A DNA stretch of 47,323 bases from a virus: positions 1 to 47,323 of IMG/VR virus record IMGVR_UViG_3300035698_009722, one strand, 5' to 3'. How positions within the stretch are numbered: position 1 is the stretch's first letter; each line of letters opens with the position of its first letter. The notes beneath the pieces are model-generated. The model was not told where the DNA came from and did not search any database. It was given only the letters and a program-made list of their open reading frames with translations. Position numbers and translations under genes: made by a program. Shown piece after piece: positions 34,531 to 43,332 of the stretch.

Positions 34531-35213
34531 CTGATAAACCACTTAGGAAGCATTTAGTAGATGCGGCCAAAGAATACTTAAAAATAGATGAACAGGAAAT
34601 TCGAAGAAGAATTACATTATGCGAAAAGAATATAAATGAGGAATGGGAAAAAAAGACCGGACTGATAAAGTTCTATGCTGATACAGAATGGCAGATATAT
34701 GGACTATTGGCATTCAATGATGATAGAAGAGTTGATGCACTTACATATCCACTAAGACATTATCCAAAATCAAAGATACTTGATTATGGTGGTGGAATTG
34801 GAGAAGTGACTATGACACTGGCTAGGAACCATGATATGTATTATCACGACATACCTGGAAAGACTCAAGACTTTGCCAAATTTCTATCAGAACATAGCAA
34901 GAGACCAATTACATTCTTAACAGAAACAGGCATTCACGAACATAAGTTTGATGTTATAATCATAGCTGATGTACTAGAACATGTAACAAATCCATTAGAG
35001 TTGATGGCTAGAATCGTAAGTAGATTGAATCCTGGAGGGTCAATACTTACCACTGGTCTAGATTTCAGTGTTGGAAAGCATATCCCAATGCATCTGGCAG
35101 TCAATCGTGGATATAAGGAAGCTATGCATAAAATGTTATCAACAGAGTTCTATATGAAATTTTTTGAGGGAACAATAAACGAAGTTATCTATCTATGGAA
35201 GAGGAGAGGATAA
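34527..35213 (+). CDS. Class I SAM-dependent methyltransferase
   Basis: The protein has 228 residues. Motif I is KILDYGGGIGEVTMTLA; later come FDVIIIADVLEHVTNP and RLNPGGSILTTG. The N-terminal 60 residues are helical. It overlaps the preceding glycosyltransferase by ATGA and is the second methyltransferase of the cluster. Confidence 0.86.
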   Translation: MTDKPLRKHLVDAAKEYLKIDEQEIRRRITLCEKNINEEWEKKTGLIKFYADTEWQIYGLLAFNDDRRVDALTYPLRHYPKSKILDYGGGIGEVTMTLARNHDMYYHDIPGKTQDFAKFLSEHSKRPITFLTETGIHEHKFDVIIIADVLEHVTNPLELMARIVSRLNPGGSILTTGLDFSVGKHIPMHLAVNRGYKEAMHKMLSTEFYMKFFEGTINEVIYLWKRRG

Positions 35214-35214
35214 A

Positions 35215-36255
35215 ATGAAGTTAATGGTTGTATTTGGAACAAGACCGGAAGTAATTAAACTAGCATCATTCTTAAAGGAAGTCAAGAGTGTCAATTATGA
35301 TGTTGTATTAGTAAATGTTGGACAGCATATAGACTTGACTGAGCAGGCATTAAATGTATTCGGACTTAAATCTGATTACAACCTAAAGATTATGGAAACA
35401 AAACAGTCTCTATCCAAGATTACAAGACGGGTTATAACGAAATTAGATAGGATTTTAGATGATGTAAATCCCGATACTGTAGTTGTGATGGGAGATACAA
35501 ATACTGCATTTGGAGCCGCCTTATGTGCGTACTATCACAAGAAAAAGATAGTTCATATAGAGGGTGGAGCTAGAAGTTACGATAAATACAATTCTTTTCC
35601 AGAAGAGATTAATAGACGACTCATAGACCATATCGCAGACCTGAATACATGTCAGACGCAACTTGACGTTGATAGACTTGGCAAAGAAGGAATATATAAT
35701 GGAGTATTCGTGGGAAATACAAGTTTGGATGTAATCAATATGTTCATAGACAAAGTAATTACAACTAAAAAGGTGCTTGTCACTATGCATCGAAGAGAGG
35801 GATGGGGAGAACCTATGAAACAAGCGTGTATGGCTATAAAAGGATTAGCGTTAGAATATCCAGACCATGAATTTATAATAGCCAGACATCCAAACCCAAC
35901 AGTGTTTGATATGTTTACAAAAGTTTTGGATGAGTTGGATAATGTGAAACTTGTAGATGCGTTACCATTTGATATATTTATACGACACCTGGCTAGCTGT
36001 AAACTTGTAATGACTGACTCCGGAGGAGTTATTCAGGAAGCAATATTCTTAAGGAAGCCAATAGTGCATATGAGAGATAAAAGTGAATATGAACATCTAT
36101 TTGATGGAACATATCTTGTATCTACTGGGAAGAACATGGGAAGAATATTAAAAGCTGGAAGAAAACTACTAGATAAGAAAAATCCTAAATGTAAAGAGAT
36201 AACAGAATTTGGAGATGGAAACGCAGGAAAGAAGATTGCGGAGATGGTGATTTAA
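35215..36255 (+). CDS. wecB: UDP-N-acetylglucosamine 2-epimerase
   Basis: The protein has 346 residues; the family norm is about 370. It has VVFGTRPEVIKLASFL, VNVGQHIDLTEQAL, VVMGDTNTAFGAALCAYY, VHIEGGARSY, FPEEINRRLIDHIAD, VTMHRREGWGEP and MTDSGGVIQEAIFLRKP, which are all WecB signature blocks. It converts UDP-GlcNAc to UDP-ManNAc. The dehydrogenase-like domain at 18078 could then act on ManNAc in principle. It starts two bases after the methyltransferase. Confidence 0.93.
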   Translation: MKLMVVFGTRPEVIKLASFLKEVKSVNYDVVLVNVGQHIDLTEQALNVFGLKSDYNLKIMETKQSLSKITRRVITKLDRILDDVNPDTVVVMGDTNTAFGAALCAYYHKKKIVHIEGGARSYDKYNSFPEEINRRLIDHIADLNTCQTQLDVDRLGKEGIYNGVFVGNTSLDVINMFIDKVITTKKVLVTMHRREGWGEPMKQACMAIKGLALEYPDHEFIIARHPNPTVFDMFTKVLDELDNVKLVDALPFDIFIRHLASCKLVMTDSGGVIQEAIFLRKPIVHMRDKSEYEHLFDGTYLVSTGKNMGRILKAGRKLLDKKNPKCKEITEFGDGNAGKKIAEMVI

Positions 36256-36256
36256 A

Positions 36257-37306
36257 ATGATTGACTTAAAGACAAAGAAGGTATTCCTTGTAGGGAATAT
36301 GATGGATAAGCAGAGTGCGAGTTATATACTCCAAAGTCTTCTACCTACAGAGTGTAGAGTTGCTCCATTCGACAATAGAATAATAACAAAACATATAGGT
36401 TCAGAGAAGATGAACGAGAAACTCGTAGTAGATGTTGGAAGACTTAAACCTGATATGTTACTTGTATTAAAAGGATTGGATATAAGCAGACAGGCATTAC
36501 TGAAATTAAAAGGGATAACTACTACAGTATGTTGGATATTTGATGTTACTATTGATGGAGTTCCAGTAGAGGAGCATATTGAGTATCTAGATAAGATTAA
36601 ACTATATGACTACTTTTTTACAATATCACGTGGAAGCGTCAAGAAGTTACGAGATAAAGGAGTCAATGCGTACTGGCTACCAGAGGCATGCTTTCCACAA
36701 GAACATGGACGACACGAACTTAATTTCTACCAAGAGGGTAAGTACGGAGCGGACATATCCTTTTTAGGAACAGTGGGATTTAAGAATATGCACACTAACA
36801 GAATTCCAATGTTGCAACGTGTTATAAAAGAGTTTCCACATAAAGATATCAAGATATATGGTGGAATATTAAATGAGAAAGATATCCCAAAAGAGATAAT
36901 GAAAAGACACACAAAATTCAATATGATAAATATGTTCCATAGTTTTGTATGTCAATCATCTAAGATAGTAATAGGTATGTGTGGATGGCCCGAAGTGGAA
37001 CTAAGTCAATCTGCTAGAGTGTATAGGACATTGAATTGTGGAGCGTTCTATCTAACTAACTATATAACTAACTACGAGAAGATGTTTAATATAGATGAAA
37101 GTGGAACTCCTCATTTCGTAGTTTATAGAGATTTAGACGACCTTGTGGCTAAGATTAAGAAGTATCTTCCATTAGAGGGACGTAGAAAGGATATAGGTAA
37201 AAAGGGAATGGAAATTGTTATGAAAGAACACACATTCAAACAAAGATTGCAAGATATGGCAGAATTAGTATTTGGAGGTAAAGAAAGATGGACATTAGTA
37301 AATTAG
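36257..37306 (+). CDS. CgeB-like glycosyltransferase
   Basis: The protein has 349 residues. It has VCWIFDVTIDGVPVEEHIEY, YDYFFTISRGSVKKL, YWLPEACFPQEHGR, ADISFLGTVGFKN, and SQSARVYRTLNCGAFYLTNY near the end, the pattern of the CgeB/DUF3880 group of GT-B enzymes. It is the last sugar gene and overlaps the small gene before the terminase. Confidence 0.84.
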   Translation: MIDLKTKKVFLVGNMMDKQSASYILQSLLPTECRVAPFDNRIITKHIGSEKMNEKLVVDVGRLKPDMLLVLKGLDISRQALLKLKGITTTVCWIFDVTIDGVPVEEHIEYLDKIKLYDYFFTISRGSVKKLRDKGVNAYWLPEACFPQEHGRHELNFYQEGKYGADISFLGTVGFKNMHTNRIPMLQRVIKEFPHKDIKIYGGILNEKDIPKEIMKRHTKFNMINMFHSFVCQSSKIVIGMCGWPEVELSQSARVYRTLNCGAFYLTNYITNYEKMFNIDESGTPHFVVYRDLDDLVAKIKKYLPLEGRRKDIGKKGMEIVMKEHTFKQRLQDMAELVFGGKERWTLVN

Positions 37307-37497
37307 AAAATATATTTCTCAAACATAAAGTAACAGATAAGACAGAATTATGGGAAATTGAGAATATATTGATTAAAAGATTGGAAGACCTAAAAAGATT
37401 CAACAAAGAAATAGAGGAAACAGTAGAACTTGGAAGATTTCTAGTCGATAGACGAAGAAAAGGACCAATAGTAGTTTCCGCACCAATTAAGTTATGA
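37288..37497 (+). CDS. Small helical protein before the large terminase
   Basis: The protein has 69 residues with a coiled-coil centre (ENILIKRLEDLKRFNKEIEE). It overlaps the CgeB-like gene by 19 bases and the terminase by four. The position recalls a small terminase or a terminase helper, but it has no visible DNA-binding motif and is short for that role. Confidence 0.6.
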   Translation: MDISKLENIFLKHKVTDKTELWEIENILIKRLEDLKRFNKEIEETVELGRFLVDRRRKGPIVVSAPIKL

Positions 37498-39158
37498 GAA
37501 CATATAAAAACATAGTACATGACTATCTGAACTGGTTTTCAGACCAAACAAAAGACGGAAATTACATTCCAGAGAACTATTTTCGTCCATATAATGATGA
37601 CAAAACCAGATACGCAATAGAATTCGGTAGAGTATTTAAAAATCTACTTGCGAAATGCTATCATCCAACGCTTGGAAGTTGGTATTTCACCACTTTTATA
37701 CTTGGAGATATGCAATATGCGGGAACATTTGGTCATAAAGTATGTTATAACAAGCTATGGTTTGAATGGGACGGCTTATTACCAGCTACAGACCATTTAT
37801 GTATAGCTTGTCAGAGAGGAGGTGGCAAGACTCTCAAGTTTTCTATCATAGAACCACTAAAACGTGGTTATTTATTCAATAATCATAAGACTATCATAGC
37901 TGGATCCTCGGAAGACCAGGTAAGTGAAGAGATAATCACCCCAATAAAGACAACTATAGTCAATAATCAAGCATTATTATCTAAATGTCCAGATATTCGA
38001 AAGGCTAAATGGACCAATACATTCATAACTTATAACAATGGATACATAATTGGGAAAGGAGTAGGTGGTTCAATCCTTGGTAAACACGTGGATTACATCG
38101 TAAATGACGACATATTACAAGAGGAAGGCACCAAAAAGATGTCAGATGAGGCTATAAAATCATATGTTCTCGACACATTAGACCCAATGATTACGGTTAG
38201 ACGAGGGCAAATGGTGGTTGTAGGCACCCCCAAGGCGGAGACAGATATCTTCCATTTTATCGTCGACAAAATCAAGACAGAGCCAGGAACAAGCTGGGTA
38301 TTCAGGCGTTACCCCGCTATTTTAGACTACGACAAGAAGATTTTACAGCTTCCATGTAGGTTTACATGGAATCAATTGATACAGAAGAGGCTGGATTTAG
38401 GTGCTTGGAGGTTTGAAAAGGAGTATCAGGTATCATTTATACCTCAAGCTAACGCATTATTCCCTAATAATCTTCTGAAAATGGCTCAGAATAAGGGAAG
38501 AGAACTCAATTTCAAGACTAGACACGTCCAGAAAGAGGGAGATACGGAGATGTATTACTACTTTATGGGTGTGGATTTAGCTAGGAGTGGAGAAGCATCT
38601 GCTGATAATTCAGTATATACTGTGGTACAATTTAACCCGGAAACTCAGGAAAAGATACCTGTATACGCTGAAATACTGCATGGAGTCAAGATTAATAGGC
38701 AAGTAAGAAGGATTGCCGAGATATCCAGAGGATTTAACAACTGTCCTATATTAGTAGAACAGAATAACATAGGTCAAGACTTTATAGATTTACTTGTAGA
38801 CAACTATAATTGTCATGTTGAGATATTCAAGATGACTTCCACATCTAAAGAGAACCTTATCAGATTACTAATCGCTAATTTTGAGCAGGAAAAGATAATT
38901 TTACCGTACGGAGATGACTTCACTCGCCACACTATGAAGCAGATTATAGAAGAGCTTAGGCGATTCAGAGTTGAGGTTACTCCGGCAGGCAATGAAGTGT
39001 TCAGAGGGCTACCACATGATGATTGTGTCATATCATTGGCACTGGCAGTCAAGTGTACCCTATTTGGTGGAAACACTCCATTTATAGTCGATAGATTTGA
39101 TAAACCCAGTAAATTGTCAAATATAGAGAAGATGATACGTGACGGAGTAATCAAATAG
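37494..39158 (+). CDS. Terminase large subunit
   Basis: The protein has 554 residues, usual length. The ATPase half has an adenine-side CIACQRGGGKT (Walker A near 105-113) and YIVNDDIL (Walker B near 201-208), then VVVGTPKAETD (coupling motif region). The nuclease half has GVDLARSGEASADNS (D361), ILVEQNN (E422) and LPHDDCVISLALAV (D509/D510), the RNase H-type acidic triad. It packages DNA through the portal encoded 21 kb away on the other strand. Confidence 0.93.
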   Translation: MRTYKNIVHDYLNWFSDQTKDGNYIPENYFRPYNDDKTRYAIEFGRVFKNLLAKCYHPTLGSWYFTTFILGDMQYAGTFGHKVCYNKLWFEWDGLLPATDHLCIACQRGGGKTLKFSIIEPLKRGYLFNNHKTIIAGSSEDQVSEEIITPIKTTIVNNQALLSKCPDIRKAKWTNTFITYNNGYIIGKGVGGSILGKHVDYIVNDDILQEEGTKKMSDEAIKSYVLDTLDPMITVRRGQMVVVGTPKAETDIFHFIVDKIKTEPGTSWVFRRYPAILDYDKKILQLPCRFTWNQLIQKRLDLGAWRFEKEYQVSFIPQANALFPNNLLKMAQNKGRELNFKTRHVQKEGDTEMYYYFMGVDLARSGEASADNSVYTVVQFNPETQEKIPVYAEILHGVKINRQVRRIAEISRGFNNCPILVEQNNIGQDFIDLLVDNYNCHVEIFKMTSTSKENLIRLLIANFEQEKIILPYGDDFTRHTMKQIIEELRRFRVEVTPAGNEVFRGLPHDDCVISLALAVKCTLFGGNTPFIVDRFDKPSKLSNIEKMIRDGVIK

Positions 39159-39163
39159 TAACA

Positions 39164-39180
39164 ACCAAAAGATTTATATA
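39164..39180 (+). promoter_or_regulatory. Archaeal BRE/TATA promoter after the terminase
   Basis: ACCAAAAGATTTATATA has a BRE and the TATA box TTTATATA (39173-39180). The predicted start is near 39203, giving a leader of about 50 bases to the ATG at 39253. The AT-rich leader has no clear Shine-Dalgarno. Confidence 0.7.
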
Positions 39181-39252
39181 TTTTTACGTATTAACATACA
39201 TTATAGATAATTATATAAGTGCGAAGTTTCATCCTTAATAGTACGGATAAAA

Positions 39253-39372
39253 ATGACTAGTAAATCAAAAAGAAAAAGGAAGGCTCTCAAGAGTTCTATA
39301 CGTGGAAGACGTAGGGGAGCTAAGGTTGTTACTTCTCCAAAAATTAATACAGAAGGTGAATATTATGAGTGA
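39253..39372 (+). CDS. Small highly basic protein
   Basis: The protein has 39 residues; about half of the first 25 are Lys or Arg (KSKRKRKALK, RGRRRGAK). It is the first gene after the promoter at 39173. The charge suggests binding of DNA or RNA. It overlaps the next gene by eight bases. Confidence 0.6.
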   Translation: MTSKSKRKRKALKSSIRGRRRGAKVVTSPKINTEGEYYE

Positions 39373-39529
39373 TATATGTAAATATTGTGAATTGGCAGCC
39401 ACAAATACTGTTACTGACAGTTTGGGAAATACTGTGCCAGCGTGTAAAAGACATTACGAAGAATGGCAAGAAGAAGATGGAATATTTGACTCGTTGCAAA
39501 GAGTCGGACTACGAGTAAATATACCGTAG
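39365..39529 (+). CDS. Small zinc-finger-like protein
   Basis: The protein has 54 residues: MSDICKYCELAATNTV, then PACKRHYEEWQEEDG. The CxxC with a later C...H could bind zinc. GAAGGTGA lies just upstream of ATG 39365; the in-frame start 63 bases earlier has no such site and lies inside the basic gene. Confidence 0.7.
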   Translation: MSDICKYCELAATNTVTDSLGNTVPACKRHYEEWQEEDGIFDSLQRVGLRVNIP

Positions 39530-39566
39530 TTATTTCTAGATTAGATATTAAATAGGTGATAATGGA

Positions 39567-41336
39567 ATGGAAAAAAACTTAATAGACGAATATATAGAGC
39601 AACAGACTTGGCTCGTTAAAGAGAACGCAAATCATATATTTTGCGTAGGACATTTAATGAACTATTTGTCCTCAAAACCAATTACGAGTTATTGGTTGGA
39701 TAATGTCTTTAATGACAAGATAAAAGACTACCATGAGACTGGTAAAATACACTTACACGATTTAGCAAGACTGACTCCATACTGTTCGGGTTTCTCTACA
39801 AAGGAAATAATAAAGAATGGACTTAAAGGTCCAAAAGGTAGAATCAATTCAACAGCACCAAAACATCTTAGTTCTGCTATCAATCAACTTACAAACTTTG
39901 TCGGAGTCATGTCGCAAGAGTTCGCAGGCGCCATCGCATTAAACGATTTCTCATTATATCTCGCTCCTTTTGTTCACTATGACAAATTGACATATAGACA
40001 GGTAAAACAGGAAATACAGCAATTCGTATTTCATATGAATCAACCTAATAGATGGGCAGGAGAATGTCCATTCTCAAATGTAACTATTAATCTTACTATA
40101 CCGGATGATGTAAAAGACCAACCCGCTATAGTTGGTGGAGAAAAGAAACTTAAAACATATAAAGACTTTGAAAAGGAAATGAATATGCTGAACGAGGCAT
40201 TGCTAGAAGTATTGATTGAAGGAGATGCCAACGGAGTACCATTGACGTTTCCAGTATTGACTGTCGCAGTGACTCCAGACTTCCCTTGGGAATCAGATAT
40301 AGCTACCAAGATATTTCAAGTCACCTCAAAGTATGGAACTCCATTCTTCGAGAACTTTAACGAAGGAACTGGAAGAGACCCAAAAGATAGCAGGAGTATG
40401 TGCTGTAGATTACGTGTAGACAGTGGAGCTATCAAGAAACATACAGGAGGAATATTTGGTCACGGAGATTCTATGGGTTCTGTTGCAGTAGCAACTGTTA
40501 ATCTGAATAGGATTGGTTACGAAGCCCAAACACCAGATGACTATTTCGAAAGATTGGAAGATACTATGGAAGTATGCAGAGACGCATTAGAGTTACGTCG
40601 GAAGAAAGTGGATGAACTCTATGAAGCTGGTCTATATCCATATACAAAGTTCTATCTAAAGAATTATAGGACATATTTCTCCACAATTGGAATAATTGGT
40701 GGGAACGAATCTATGCTCAATTTTCTAGATGAGGACATGACAAATGAGGATGCATTGGAGTTCATGGGAGCAGTGTTAGACTTTATGAATGAGAAATGTT
40801 CGCAGTTCCAGAAAGAGACTGGAAACCTTTATAACTTGGAAGCAGTACCAGGAGAGGGTGCAATGTATAGATTAGCACGACTTGACAAAGAACTATGCCC
40901 AAATATCAGACTTTCGGGAAAAGAAGAACCATATCTGAGTAATTCAGTACTGCCACCAGTTGAAGAGACTGACTTTGCTAAAGTGATAAGGACGCAAGAA
41001 CCACTACAGACTAAGTTTAGTGGTGGAACAACTATTAACATCTATCTAGGAGAAAGACTTGACAATTACTTACAGGCTAAGCATCTTGTAAAGAAGATAG
41101 TGGAGAAGACGCAGATTCCATACTTCTCGATAACTCCAACATACTCTATATGCCATGATTGTGGTTATATTGCCGGAGAAGTATATAATTGTCCAAAATG
41201 CAACAAAGTGACTGAGACATTCACTAGAGTCGTGGGATATTTGAAGCCTAAGCATAGATTCAATCCTGGAAAGCTTGAGGAGTTTAAAGGTAGAAAGTAT
41301 TACAATATAAAAGAGGCTAATGGATTCGATAAATGA
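39567..41336 (+). CDS. nrdD: Anaerobic ribonucleoside-triphosphate reductase
   Basis: The protein has 589 residues. It lacks the N-terminal ATP-cone, so it lacks that form of allosteric control. Family blocks include GKIHLHDLARLTPYCSG, LSSAINQLTNFVGVMSQEFA, ECPFSNVTINL and SMCCRLRVDSG. The C-terminus has the zinc site (C529, C532, C542, C545: ICHDCGYI, NCPKCNK) and the glycyl-radical loop with RVVGYLKPKHRFN (Gly about 557). It makes dNTPs without oxygen. GGTGAT lies six bases before the ATG, which excludes the ATG at 39562. Confidence 0.93.
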   Translation: MEKNLIDEYIEQQTWLVKENANHIFCVGHLMNYLSSKPITSYWLDNVFNDKIKDYHETGKIHLHDLARLTPYCSGFSTKEIIKNGLKGPKGRINSTAPKHLSSAINQLTNFVGVMSQEFAGAIALNDFSLYLAPFVHYDKLTYRQVKQEIQQFVFHMNQPNRWAGECPFSNVTINLTIPDDVKDQPAIVGGEKKLKTYKDFEKEMNMLNEALLEVLIEGDANGVPLTFPVLTVAVTPDFPWESDIATKIFQVTSKYGTPFFENFNEGTGRDPKDSRSMCCRLRVDSGAIKKHTGGIFGHGDSMGSVAVATVNLNRIGYEAQTPDDYFERLEDTMEVCRDALELRRKKVDELYEAGLYPYTKFYLKNYRTYFSTIGIIGGNESMLNFLDEDMTNEDALEFMGAVLDFMNEKCSQFQKETGNLYNLEAVPGEGAMYRLARLDKELCPNIRLSGKEEPYLSNSVLPPVEETDFAKVIRTQEPLQTKFSGGTTINIYLGERLDNYLQAKHLVKKIVEKTQIPYFSITPTYSICHDCGYIAGEVYNCPKCNKVTETFTRVVGYLKPKHRFNPGKLEEFKGRKYYNIKEANGFDK

Positions 41337-41797
41337 AACTTAGAGTAGCTGGAACAACAGGTTCCAGCATGGTGAATGGAGAAGGGATAAGATTTGTCAT
41401 ATTCACTCAAGGTTGTGAGCATTACTGCACAGAATGTCATAATACTCATACTTGGGACCCAAAAGGTGGGCATGAGATAGAGATAGATGAATTGGTAAAG
41501 GATGCTCTTGTAAATAGAGAGCTTTTAGACGGAGTTACTATTTCGGGCGGTGAACCATTGCTCCAGTATAAATCCACGCTGGAATTAGCTAAGAAACTCT
41601 CAGAACACGGTCTTAGCATCTGGTTATGGACTGGATATCTTATGGAAGAAGTAAGAGGGAAGTACCCTGATATATTAGACTATGTTGATGTCATAATAGA
41701 TGGGAGATATATGCATACTCTACCTAAACTAGAATGGAGAGGAAGCAGTAATCAGAATATCTGGAAGAAAAAGAATAAAAAGTGGGTGAAGGAATGA
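41333..41797 (+). CDS. nrdG: Anaerobic NrdD-activating radical SAM enzyme
   Basis: The protein has 154 residues. FTQGCEHYCTECHNTHTW gives the iron-sulphur CxxxCxxC (C28, C32, C35); VTISGGEPLLQ is the GGE block for SAM. It forms the glycyl radical of NrdD, whose gene it overlaps by ATGA. Length and order fit the family. Confidence 0.93.
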   Translation: MKLRVAGTTGSSMVNGEGIRFVIFTQGCEHYCTECHNTHTWDPKGGHEIEIDELVKDALVNRELLDGVTISGGEPLLQYKSTLELAKKLSEHGLSIWLWTGYLMEEVRGKYPDILDYVDVIIDGRYMHTLPKLEWRGSSNQNIWKKKNKKWVKE

Positions 41798-42060
41798 CAA
41801 TATTAGCGTATACATTACCAAATTGTGATACATGTGAAGAAATAAAAGAATACTTATCTTGTAATGATATAGAGTACGAAGAGCAGGATACCTCATCACA
41901 AGAGGGGCTTTATCATTTCAGAAACATATACAAGACATATAGAGACAAGATACGTAAAGATGAGGACGGGATTGTACTTCCCTGCGTGATATTTACCGAT
42001 ATAGGTAAAGTTGGACATACATTAGAGGAAGTCAAAAATATAACAATGGAGGAAATATAA
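41794..42060 (+). CDS. Glutaredoxin/NrdH-like redoxin
   Basis: The protein has 88 residues; start at ATG 41794, which overlaps the nrdG stop. MTILAYTLPNCDTCEEI gives a CxxC (C11, C14); LPCVIFTD has the cis-Pro region of the thioredoxin fold. It may reduce NrdD directly, since some class III reductases use a thioredoxin-like donor. Confidence 0.85.
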   Translation: MTILAYTLPNCDTCEEIKEYLSCNDIEYEEQDTSSQEGLYHFRNIYKTYRDKIRKDEDGIVLPCVIFTDIGKVGHTLEEVKNITMEEI

Positions 42061-42061
42061 A

Positions 42062-42175
42062 ATGGCTAAAAAAGGAGTACCAAAAAGAGATGGTTCCGGA
42101 AAAGGAACAAGAGCTAATAGAGGAAGAGGCGGATGTAGTACAACAAAACCTAAAGGAAAAGGGAAGAATAAGTAA
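42062..42175 (+). CDS. Small basic Gly-rich protein
   Basis: The protein has 37 residues (MAKKGVPKRDGSGKGTRANR start, KPKGKGKNK end). The PKRDGSGKG-RANRGRGGC string is one I know from small proteins of many tailed phages. It starts two bases after the redoxin. No function is known. Confidence 0.65.
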   Translation: MAKKGVPKRDGSGKGTRANRGRGGCSTTKPKGKGKNK

Positions 42176-42186
42176 AATATAAGTAT

Positions 42187-42453
42187 GTGTCAATAGACGA
42201 TGCGATATTGGATGATGAATTATCATTGGAGGGGTTGTTACATAAATTAGCACCTGGTGCTGTTGACCCTCTAATGTATTTACTAGAGCATGGAATAACT
42301 TATATACATCACACAGACAAAAAAGGGATAGAATGGAGAACCTGGTATCGATTTGATATGGATACTAGTAAATTTAAGAAAGACTGTAGATACCAAACAG
42401 GAGTAAAATGGTATAAAACGGGTGAGACCGATGGAAAGAAATATTTGGATTGA
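42187..42453 (+). CDS. Uncharacterised protein, GTG start
   Basis: The protein has 88 residues. A stop at 42169 leaves GTG 42187 as the first start codon, with a weak ribosome site. It is acidic at the N-terminus (SIDDAILDDELSLEGLLHKL) with aromatic strands later (IEWRTWYRFDMD). It overlaps the next gene. No family is recognised. Confidence 0.55.
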   Translation: MSIDDAILDDELSLEGLLHKLAPGAVDPLMYLLEHGITYIHHTDKKGIEWRTWYRFDMDTSKFKKDCRYQTGVKWYKTGETDGKKYLD

Positions 42454-42916
42454 TTTATTATTTATTCTTAGTTTTGGAGTTATAACGTTTTGTCTAGGAA
42501 TGACAGTAAAGGAGATGACAATAGAGATACCAGAATGTAATCCTGTTCTAGAATGTCCAAGCTGTCTAAGACCGATATGTATGTCGTCAGTTGTCAATGT
42601 AAGCTGTCCTCAACCTGTATGCCCAGTATACGGATGTGAGGTAGACTATAGTTCCCACTTTCAAGCGATAATAACAGGTCTTTGTGAAGAGAGACCATAT
42701 GATTATGAGGATGACAACTGGAACTGCGACGAAATGAGTAAGGAATTAAAAGACAGATTGAATAATGCTGGGTATAAATGTAAAGTTGTTTATGGTAGAA
42801 TGTGGGATGGTGGCAAGAAGAGTGGACACGCCTGGTTGGAATGCACGATAAAGGTGGAATCAAGCTCATGCCAAATAGCACATGCAAATAGATATAAAGA
42901 CTACACGAGGTGGTAA
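42431..42916 (+). CDS. Membrane-anchored transglutaminase-like cysteine peptidase
   Basis: The protein has 161 residues; I start at ATG 42431 behind GGTGA. Residues 4-26 are a membrane anchor (IDLLFILSFGVITFCLGMTV). A cysteine-rich linker follows (CPSCLRPICMSS, CPQPVCPVYGC). The C-terminal domain has NWNCDEMSKELKDRLNNAG, VVYG, and SGHAWLECTIK, the Cys and His blocks of transglutaminase-like proteases, outside the membrane. It may cut or cross-link a host surface protein, perhaps at entry or release. Confidence 0.75.
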   Translation: MERNIWIDLLFILSFGVITFCLGMTVKEMTIEIPECNPVLECPSCLRPICMSSVVNVSCPQPVCPVYGCEVDYSSHFQAIITGLCEERPYDYEDDNWNCDEMSKELKDRLNNAGYKCKVVYGRMWDGGKKSGHAWLECTIKVESSSCQIAHANRYKDYTRW

Positions 42917-42918
42917 GA

Positions 42919-43332
42919 ATGAAAAGATACTTAATAATAATAACGTTGGCATTACTTATGTTTGGTTGTAATCCAAAGACAGACATAATGCCACCAACTA
43001 TACAATCGGAGATGCAAGATGAGTATTATCTCAATAACACATTTATGACTGTCATATTCACAGCCGCAGATAACATGGCGGACACAATATATTACGACGC
43101 ATTCCTGGATGGAGTATTGATACATACTGCTGATATGCAGAATGGAACGTCAACATATTTTAGCACTACTGTTCCAACAAACCCAATAGTCCAAATGCTT
43201 AGAATAGAACTATCGGATCCATCTGGAAATATGCAACCTTATGATATAACTCTGCATATAATAGATACAGAAGCTCCAACAATAAAGATATTCACTTTGA
43301 TAGTTGGAGATGTAGTGAGGGACACAACATGA
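42919..43332 (+). CDS. Lipoprotein with Ig-like beta domain
   Basis: The protein has 137 residues. MKRYLIIITLALLMFGC is a signal peptide with a lipobox ending in Cys. The mature part is beta-rich and has one sequon (NNT near the start) and two similar beta blocks (TVIFTAADNMADTIYYDAF; LRIELSDPSGNMQPYDITL), like an Ig-like fold. It should sit on the outer face of the membrane, like the transglutaminase-like protein upstream. Confidence 0.75.
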   Translation: MKRYLIIITLALLMFGCNPKTDIMPPTIQSEMQDEYYLNNTFMTVIFTAADNMADTIYYDAFLDGVLIHTADMQNGTSTYFSTTVPTNPIVQMLRIELSDPSGNMQPYDITLHIIDTEAPTIKIFTLIVGDVVRDTT

